A stretch of 9,967 bases of DNA from Bacillota bacterium (GTDB lineage: Bacteria; Bacillota; Clostridia; Oscillospirales; Ruminococcaceae). The stretch spans positions 1 through 9,967 of the forward strand of contig JAEWZG010000134.1 in assembly GCA_023395435.1 (NCBI GenBank), read 5' to 3'. Shown here piece after piece: positions 6,363 through 9,967 of the stretch. The notes beneath the pieces are model-generated. The model did no database searches and was not told the DNA's origin. It saw only the letters and a list, made by a program, of their open reading frames with translations. Numbering within the stretch: position 1 is the first letter of the stretch; each line of letters starts with the position of its first letter. The position numbers were made by a program, and so were the translations under genes.

Positions 6363-7304
6363 TTACTTTGTGTTTGAAAGAGTCCAACGGAATGTTGAAA
6401 ATCTCTTTGCTTTAGTATTGTCGTAGCAGGTATTGTTTGTAAGTGTTGAAAGATCAACATAACGATAATCGAATTTTGCCTTCTTTGCATTTACTCCAAT
6501 AGCGGCCTTTAATGCTTCAGCTCCACCGCCACGCTGTAGTACAACGCCCATACGATGATTAGCTCTTTCATTATCAACAATTTCCTTAGCAAGTGTAAGT
6601 CTTGTATCACATATGTTATATTCGCCATCATAATGTCCCTGTGGACCAGAAAGAATAGCGTTGATAAATTCAACTAAATTATAAATACAGCAGAAGCAGA
6701 AACCATAACTTCCATCACCATAAACAAATCCGACGTCATCTTTACTATCGTAAACTTTTTCGCGCATATTCTGTGTGTAATCAGCCTTATAAACAGGAGC
6801 GATCCTCATAATTACTGGAGTACTATCACTTTTTTTAACTGCTGCCATTAATGCTAGCTCTGATTCCATTTTCATTTTTGCATAATTCGATGTTGGTTTT
6901 AAATCAGCTGTTTCTCTTATAGGTTCACGGGATTTTGTAACTGCATATACCTGTGTTGTGCTAAGCATTAGAATATCTCTTATTCCTGCCTGAACACATG
7001 CCTTATAAAAATATTTATCACAGGTCTTGCTATCAGCCATTTCCTGATCTGTAACAAATGCTGGAATATCATTGTCACACGAACTTGCAAGATGAACTAC
7101 AGCATTAAACCTTTGACTGCTGATAATACCTAATATTCTCTGTTTATCGGCAATAGTAGCCTGAACAAAAGTATAATTAGGCTTTCCGATTAATTCGTTT
7201 GACTGCCTGTCAGTACCGACAACTTTATAACCTTTCGACAATAAGCTGTTGACAACTTCCATGCCAATCATTCCGCTTGCGCCTGTTACTAATACAGTTT
7301 TCAA
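6363..7304 (-). CDS. NAD(P)-dependent epimerase/dehydratase-like extended SDR
   Basis: This is a 313-residue cytoplasmic extended short-chain dehydrogenase. The Rossmann motif is TGASGMIG (7-14), D32 at the end of the second strand suggests NAD preference, VVHLAS (69-74) is the usual strand-4 motif, STTQVY (115-120) holds the catalytic Ser/Thr, and Y141-K145 is the YxxxK pair. RIAPVY (167-172) matches the LRxxNVYG region of sugar epimerases. Where such enzymes usually read RDFxYVxDLV, this one has GFCFCCIYNLV (201-211), with three cysteines. The start is TTG at 7304: GGGAGGAG (minus strand, 7320-7313) is 8 nt upstream, and an ATG at 7311 is out of frame and only 1 nt from the site. Its substrate cannot be read, and no sugar-nucleotide or polysaccharide genes flank it. 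Confidence 0.85.
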   Translation of the reverse strand: MKTVLVTGASGMIGMEVVNSLLSKGYKVVGTDRQSNELIGKPNYTFVQATIADKQRILGIISSQRFNAVVHLASSCDNDIPAFVTDQEMADSKTCDKYFYKACVQAGIRDILMLSTTQVYAVTKSREPIRETADLKPTSNYAKMKMESELALMAAVKKSDSTPVIMRIAPVYKADYTQNMREKVYDSKDDVGFVYGDGSYGFCFCCIYNLVEFINAILSGPQGHYDGEYNICDTRLTLAKEIVDNERANHRMGVVLQRGGGAEALKAAIGVNAKKAKFDYRYVDLSTLTNNTCYDNTKAKRFSTFRWTLSNTK

Positions 7305-7312
7305 TTGTCATT

Positions 7313-7320
7313 CTCCTCCC
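7313..7320 (-). promoter_or_regulatory. Ribosome binding site deciding the TTG start of the SDR gene
   Basis: On the minus strand GGGAGGAG lies 8 nt before TTG (7304-7302). An intervening ATG (7311-7309) is in another frame and too close to the site to be used. The Rossmann motif begins seven residues into the TTG frame, so no upstream extension is expected. Confidence 0.75.
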
Positions 7321-7367
7321 GTATGAAAATGGCAAGAAATATACATTAATTTTCTTTGCTTACAACA

Positions 7368-7395
7368 ATTATAACATAATTTCATTGAATTGCAA
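7368..7395 (-). promoter_or_regulatory. Promoter of the SDR gene
   Basis: On the minus strand TTGCAA (7395-7390) and a perfect TATAAT (7373-7368) are separated by 16 nt. The predicted start is about 55 nt before the TTG start codon. Confidence 0.7.
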
Positions 7396-7438
7396 GTGAA
7401 TATTTTATTACTTAGTTAATCTGTTTATATGCATTTAA

Positions 7439-7467
7439 TTGAAAAAAGAGTAGAAATGTGTTAAAAT
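7439..7467 (+). promoter_or_regulatory. Candidate distal promoter in the intergenic region
   Basis: TTGAAA (7439-7444) and TAAAAT (7462-7467) are separated by 17 nt. If used, the radical SAM mRNA would carry a leader of about 155 nt, or a short RNA would be made. AT-richness makes chance matches likely. Confidence 0.4.
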
Positions 7468-7595
7468 ATTGTTTATATCAACATATAATTATTCACTATT
7501 GCTAACTATACTATTATTTATTTAAGCACTTTAAACAAATAAATCTTCTCGTTAAAAAGTCTTGTTAATGCAGAGAAATTTTGTTACTTTTTTTG

Positions 7596-7601
7596 TATAA
7601 T
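7596..7601 (+). promoter_or_regulatory. Proximal -10 element of the YhcC-type radical SAM gene
   Basis: A perfect TATAAT lies 27 nt before the start codon, preceded by TTTTG. No good -35 box stands at 16-18 nt upstream (GAGAAA at 17 nt). With a start near 7608 the leader would be about 20 nt and would begin just before the G-tract ribosome site. Confidence 0.45.
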
Positions 7602-7616
7602 TTGTCAATATTCTAT

Positions 7617-7623
7617 GGGGGGG
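7617..7623 (+). repeat. Seven-G homopolymer serving as ribosome binding site
   Basis: An unbroken run of seven G's lies 5 nt before the ATG at 7629 and is the only plausible Shine-Dalgarno in the leader. Such runs are uncommon in AT-rich DNA and can slip in replication. Confidence 0.6.
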
Positions 7624-7628
7624 TAAAC

Positions 7629-8570
7629 ATGAAAAATACTTTTATAAAATACCTTGATAACAAAAGATTCTATACTTTCAACTGCTTTTTAAAGAATAAA
7701 TTTAATTCCAAAGTTTTTAAGGTTTCTCTCAATGCCGGAATGACCTGCCCAAACCGCGACGGAACAAAGTCAACAGGAGGATGCAGCTTTTGTTCAGGTA
7801 ATCTAAGCGGTGATTTTGGAGGTGATCCTTGCGAAAGCATTCACCAGCAATTTGATGAAATCCGTATGCGTGTGCATAAAAAGTGGCCTGATGCATTATA
7901 TATAGCATACTTTCAAGCTGGGACAAACACATATGCTCCTGTTGACAAATTAAAGGAGCTTTATAATAGTGTGATCGAATTTCCGAATGTTGTTGGTCTT
8001 TGCATAGCGACAAGACCAGATTGTCTTTCAGACGAAATATGTGACCTATTAAAAGAGCTAACTAAAAGAACTTATCTTATTGTTGAACTTGGCCTTCAAA
8101 CCATTCACGATGAAACTGACAAGCGTATTAATCGTTGCCACACCTACAAGAATTTCCTTGACGGATATGATATGCTTTCTTCAAGAGGGATAAACATCTG
8201 TGTTCATATAATCAATGGGCTCCCTGGTGAAACAAAAGAAATGATGCTTGAAACAACAAGATCTGTTGCCTCACTCAAGCCACACAGCATAAAAATTCAT
8301 CTTCTTCATATTATTAAAGGCACACGAATATGCGACGAGTATGAAAAAGGCGAGTTTAAGGCAATGGAGTTTTCAGATTATATTAGTCTTGTCTGTGACC
8401 AGCTTGAAATCCTCCCGCCTGATACTGTTATTCAAAGACTGACGGGTGACGGTGACAAGAAAACACTTGTTGCACCGCTTTGGAGTAATAACAAGCGCAA
8501 TGTCTTAAATTCAATTGATAAGGAAATGCTCCGTAGAAATAGCATTCAGGGATTAAGATATAACAATTAA
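7629..8570 (+). CDS. Radical SAM protein, TIGR01212/YhcC (YtqA-like) family
   Basis: This is a 313-residue radical SAM protein. The cysteine motif has the unusual wide spacing of this family: C40-X11-C52-X2-C55, in GMTCPNRDGTKSTGGCSFC, with the NRDG segment inside. Downstream features typical of the family include YFQAGTNTYAP, IATRPDC, VELGLQT, HIINGLPGET and IKIHLLHIIKGT. Length is normal. The reaction is not established for most members, which are known as YhcC in Escherichia coli and YtqA in Bacillus. I chose the ATG at 7629 because it follows the G-tract ribosome site and begins the conserved KYLDNKRFYTFN segment; a longer frame from 7581 would cross the promoter. The methyltransferase gene (ytqB) next to it in Bacillus is absent here. 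yabP follows 58 nt downstream with no terminator. Confidence 0.88.
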   Translation: MKNTFIKYLDNKRFYTFNCFLKNKFNSKVFKVSLNAGMTCPNRDGTKSTGGCSFCSGNLSGDFGGDPCESIHQQFDEIRMRVHKKWPDALYIAYFQAGTNTYAPVDKLKELYNSVIEFPNVVGLCIATRPDCLSDEICDLLKELTKRTYLIVELGLQTIHDETDKRINRCHTYKNFLDGYDMLSSRGINICVHIINGLPGETKEMMLETTRSVASLKPHSIKIHLLHIIKGTRICDEYEKGEFKAMEFSDYISLVCDQLEILPPDTVIQRLTGDGDKKTLVAPLWSNNKRNVLNSIDKEMLRRNSIQGLRYNN

Positions 8571-8575
8571 ATTTA

Positions 8576-8604
8576 TCATTAAACCACGTCCCTTTGCATA
8601 TACA
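8576..8604 (+). promoter_or_regulatory. Weak candidate sigma-E-type promoter before yabP
   Basis: TCATTAA (8576-8582) and CATATACA (8597-8604), spaced 14 nt, loosely resemble the KMATATT / CATACAHT sigma-E consensus used in mother-cell sporulation. The match is imperfect. I looked for it because yabP is a sporulation gene. Confidence 0.25.
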
Positions 8605-8623
8605 TTTTACAAGAAAGGGCGTG
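8585..8623 (+). promoter_or_regulatory. Hairpin enclosing the yabP ribosome binding site
   Basis: CACG-T-CCCTTT (8585-8595, one bulged T) pairs with AAAGGGCGTG (8614-8623) across an 18-nt loop. The 3' arm contains AAAGGG, the Shine-Dalgarno for the ATG at 8629. No T-tract follows, so it is not a terminator. It could reduce yabP translation; this is inference. Confidence 0.45.
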
Positions 8624-8628
8624 TCTAT

Positions 8629-8916
8629 ATGGTGAATAATAAACCTTCAGAGCCAAAAGGCTTTCATAATCTGTTCCTTGAAAACAGAAATGTTCTCTCA
8701 ATGACAGGTGTTACTGATGTTGACAACTTTGATGAGAGAAGTATTACTCTTTATACACAGCTTGGTGAGCTTGTGATACAGGGGCGTGACCTTCATATAA
8801 ACTCAATGAATGTTGAAACAGGGGACCTTTCTGTTGAGGGCGACATATGGTCGCTTGTATATGGGGATAAGGATAGGAAAAAGACTCCAACAGTATTTTC
8901 AAAGCTGTTCCGATAA
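8629..8916 (+). CDS. yabP: Sporulation protein YabP
   Basis: This 95-residue protein matches the YabP family: NVLSMTGVTDVDNFDE, then SITLYTQLGELVIQGRDLHI, then LSVEGDIWSLVYGD. It looks like a small beta-rich protein with no signal peptide or membrane segment, as is usual for YabP and the related YqfC. YabP is needed for sporulation in Bacillus subtilis and acts in the mother cell, with a poorly defined role. Its identity is confirmed by the neighbours: yabQ starts in its stop codon (1-nt overlap, TAATG), followed by divIC and an S1-domain gene, the order known from Bacillus. The start at 8629 has AAAGGG 9 nt upstream, inside a possible hairpin. In Bacillus the S4-domain gene yabO/rqcP precedes yabP; here a radical SAM gene does. 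Confidence 0.88.
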   Translation: MVNNKPSEPKGFHNLFLENRNVLSMTGVTDVDNFDERSITLYTQLGELVIQGRDLHINSMNVETGDLSVEGDIWSLVYGDKDRKKTPTVFSKLFR

Positions 8917-9509
8917 TGGAGACTTTTTTTAATGTGTCCGAACAGACGTGGCTTTTTCTCTGGGCTTGCGTTATTGGCGTCGGGCTCGGAATAGTATATG
9001 ACTTTTTCAGAGTATTTAGAATTTTAATAAATCACAATCAAACTGCTGTTTTTGTCGAGGATGTTGTGTATACCTTCTTTTTCGCTATGACACTTTTTGT
9101 TTATTCAACAGAACGGGCAAGAGGTGAGCTTCGCTTTTTCATTTTCCTTGGCGCTTTTCTTGGGTTTGTGGTGTATACGCTTACCGTTGGATATATCATT
9201 GTGAGTATTATAAGAAGAGTAGTAACATTTATTTATAAGATACTTCACGCTGTTTATATAAGGATTTCTGTACCAGTAAAAAAGTTAGTTTGTACACTTG
9301 TTCAAAAAACAAAGAATAAATTTGTTAAATTTATCTCAACTTTAAAAAATAATCGAAAGAAAAAACAAAAAAGCTTGAAACACTCAGGGTGTATAGTGTA
9401 TAATAATCATAATAACAAGCAAATTAGTAACAACAGGGATGTGAAAAATAATGGCAGAACGACCAACCGTAAGAAAAAAGCGAAAAAAGTCCGCAGTATT
9501 CAAGTTTAA
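8916..9509 (+). CDS. yabQ: Sporulation membrane protein YabQ
   Basis: This is a 197-residue integral membrane protein of the YabQ family, required in Bacillus subtilis for spore cortex formation and located in the forespore outer membrane. The N-terminal motif GVGLGIVYDFFRVFR (21-35) has the family pattern of glycines, then YD and spaced arginines. VEDVVYTFFFA (47-57) and the RGELRFF loop (69-75) follow, and hydrophobic segments lie at about 12-30, 44-63 and 74-98. The remaining C-terminal half is strongly basic and Asn/Lys-rich, presumably cytoplasmic, and poorly conserved in the family. The ATG overlaps the yabP stop by 1 nt, indicating translational coupling. The last 59 nt overlap the start of divIC in another frame. 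Confidence 0.88.
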   Translation: METFFNVSEQTWLFLWACVIGVGLGIVYDFFRVFRILINHNQTAVFVEDVVYTFFFAMTLFVYSTERARGELRFFIFLGAFLGFVVYTLTVGYIIVSIIRRVVTFIYKILHAVYIRISVPVKKLVCTLVQKTKNKFVKFISTLKNNRKKKQKSLKHSGCIVYNNHNNKQISNNRDVKNNGRTTNRKKKAKKVRSIQV

Positions 9510-9768
9510 AAACTTAGCTATACTGTCTCTTTTGGTATATGCCGTTGTTGTTCTTGTATCTCAACAGGTTACTATTGCTGAAAAGAAAAAGGAAAATCAG
9601 AAAATTAAATCTCAGATTGTTGCCGTTCAGCAGACAAAAGACGAAAACTCCAGACTTCTTTCAATGTTTGAAAAGGATCCTAAAAAAGCTATGGAGCAAA
9701 TCGCGATCGAAAGATTAGGATTAGGCTATGCAAACGAGACACGAATTTATGATGCTTCTAAAAATTAG
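9451..9768 (+). CDS. divIC: Septum formation initiator, DivIC/FtsB family
   Basis: This is a 105-residue bitopic division protein. A basic cytoplasmic tail (RKKRKK, 8-13) is followed by one membrane segment (about 21-37), a Lys/Gln/Glu-rich coiled coil (about 38-72), and the family C-terminal motif DPKKAMEQIAIERLGLGY (76-93). DivIC pairs with FtsL and DivIB/FtsQ in the divisome. Size and layout match DivIC/FtsB. The ATG at 9451 is preceded by a moderate ribosome site (GGGATGTG) and lies 59 nt inside yabQ; no other Met or strong alternative start lies between it and the membrane segment. In Bacillus divIC also follows yabQ, and the gene after it encodes an S1-domain protein, as here. Confidence 0.88.
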   Translation: MAERPTVRKKRKKSAVFKFKNLAILSLLVYAVVVLVSQQVTIAEKKKENQKIKSQIVAVQQTKDENSRLLSMFEKDPKKAMEQIAIERLGLGYANETRIYDASKN

Positions 9769-9813
9769 ACTTTAGTCTGATTAATATGTAAAAGAGAGGA
9801 TATTTAATTCTAT

Positions 9814-9967
9814 ATGCAGCTCGAGATTGGTAAAATTTACGACGGAAAAGTAACTGGCATTACAAAATTCGGAGCATTTGTTGAAATCGATAAGGATACC
9901 ACTGGAATGGTACATATTTCTGAAATTGCAAACGCTTTTGTAAACGAAATCAAGGACCACATCCAGG
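9814..9967 (+). CDS. S1 RNA-binding domain protein, YabR-like (partial, 3' end off window)
   Basis: The first 51 codons of a gene cut by the right edge. It reads MQLEIGKIYDGKVTGITKFG, then AFVEIDKDTTGMVHISEIA: a textbook S1 domain beta-barrel start (G-x-V-x-x-I-x-x-F-G-A-F-V-E, then G-x-V-H-I-S-E), as at the C-terminus of polynucleotide phosphorylase. The position after divIC matches Bacillus yabR, which encodes a short S1-domain protein. The start at 9814 is fixed by an in-frame TAA at 9805-9807 and by AGAGAGGA (9793-9800), though the 13-nt spacing is long. It lies 45 nt after divIC with no terminator, so it is probably co-transcribed. Whether the full protein is a single S1 domain cannot be seen. 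Confidence 0.85.
   Translation, partial: MQLEIGKIYDGKVTGITKFGAFVEIDKDTTGMVHISEIANAFVNEIKDHIQ

Larger units (their letters stand above)
7312..7628. other. AT-rich intergenic region between divergent SDR and radical SAM genes
   Basis: This 317-nt stretch holds the SDR promoter (minus strand, 7368-7395), a possible distal plus-strand promoter (7439-7467), a proximal -10 (7596-7601) and the ribosome site of the next gene. An AT-only inverted repeat, ATTTATTT (7516-7523) with AAATAAAT (7537-7544), is present but weak. I see no convincing open reading frame, terminator or known riboswitch core. Confidence 0.6.

Noticed and set aside
7516..7544. AT-only inverted repeat in the 317-nt intergenic region
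   Set aside because: Eight A/T pairs with a 13-nt loop have low stability and are expected by chance in such DNA.
9767..9778. AGACT-TT-AGTCT repeat at the end of divIC
   Set aside because: The 2-nt loop and 5-bp stem are too small for a terminator and no T-tract follows.
1..9967. Mobile elements, CRISPR arrays, toxin-antitoxin pairs, biosynthetic clusters, or a defence system
   Set aside because: I saw no transposase, integrase, regularly spaced repeats, small paired toxin-like genes or defence-type domains. The two radical SAM genes are of different families and separately organised, so they do not form a cluster.

Overview
The window is AT-rich chromosomal DNA from a low-GC Gram-positive bacterium. 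The best guess is an endospore-forming member of class Clostridia, possibly the Ruminococcaceae/Oscillospiraceae. Reasons: a yabP-yabQ-divIC-S1-domain block (sporulation plus division genes conserved in spore-forming Firmicutes), strong AAGGAG-type Shine-Dalgarno sequences, some TTG starts, a Gram-positive-style lipoprotein, and TTGACA/TATAAT-like promoters. I see no insertion sequence, integrase, CRISPR array, tRNA, rRNA or phage gene.

Left part (1-2400). A gene on the minus strand is cut by the left edge, leaving nine codons (MKEKTVCFT). It diverges from alr (alanine racemase, D-Ala for peptidoglycan). A small PII-like protein follows alr on the same strand. A bidirectional terminator then separates it from a converging, apparently orphan MacB/LolD-type ABC ATPase.

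Middle (2400-6360). A promoter overlapping a 9+9 bp inverted repeat drives a three-gene operon: a NatA-like ATPase (TTG start), an ABC-2 permease overlapping it by 14 nt, and a TraB/GumN-family lipoprotein. A hairpin terminator ends the operon. Its 3' arm meets the -35 box of the next promoter, which serves a monocistronic radical SAM protein resembling the TatD-associated family. A second terminator lies between this gene and the converging one.

Right part (6360-9967). An extended SDR (epimerase-like, TTG start) on the minus strand has its own good promoter. A 317-nt AT-rich intergenic region separates it from a divergent TIGR01212/YhcC-type radical SAM gene. Next comes the compact block yabP-yabQ-divIC and the first 51 codons of an S1-domain protein (YabR-like), cut by the right edge. 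yabP/yabQ overlap by 1 nt and yabQ/divIC by 59 nt.

Most of the window is ordinary housekeeping and sporulation DNA. I did not find a clearly new biological system. The items most worth a second look are the operator-like palindrome before the exporter operon, the PII-like protein with a divergent T-loop, the ABC-exporter/TraB lipoprotein pairing, the hairpin holding the yabP ribosome binding site, and the long yabQ/divIC coding overlap.
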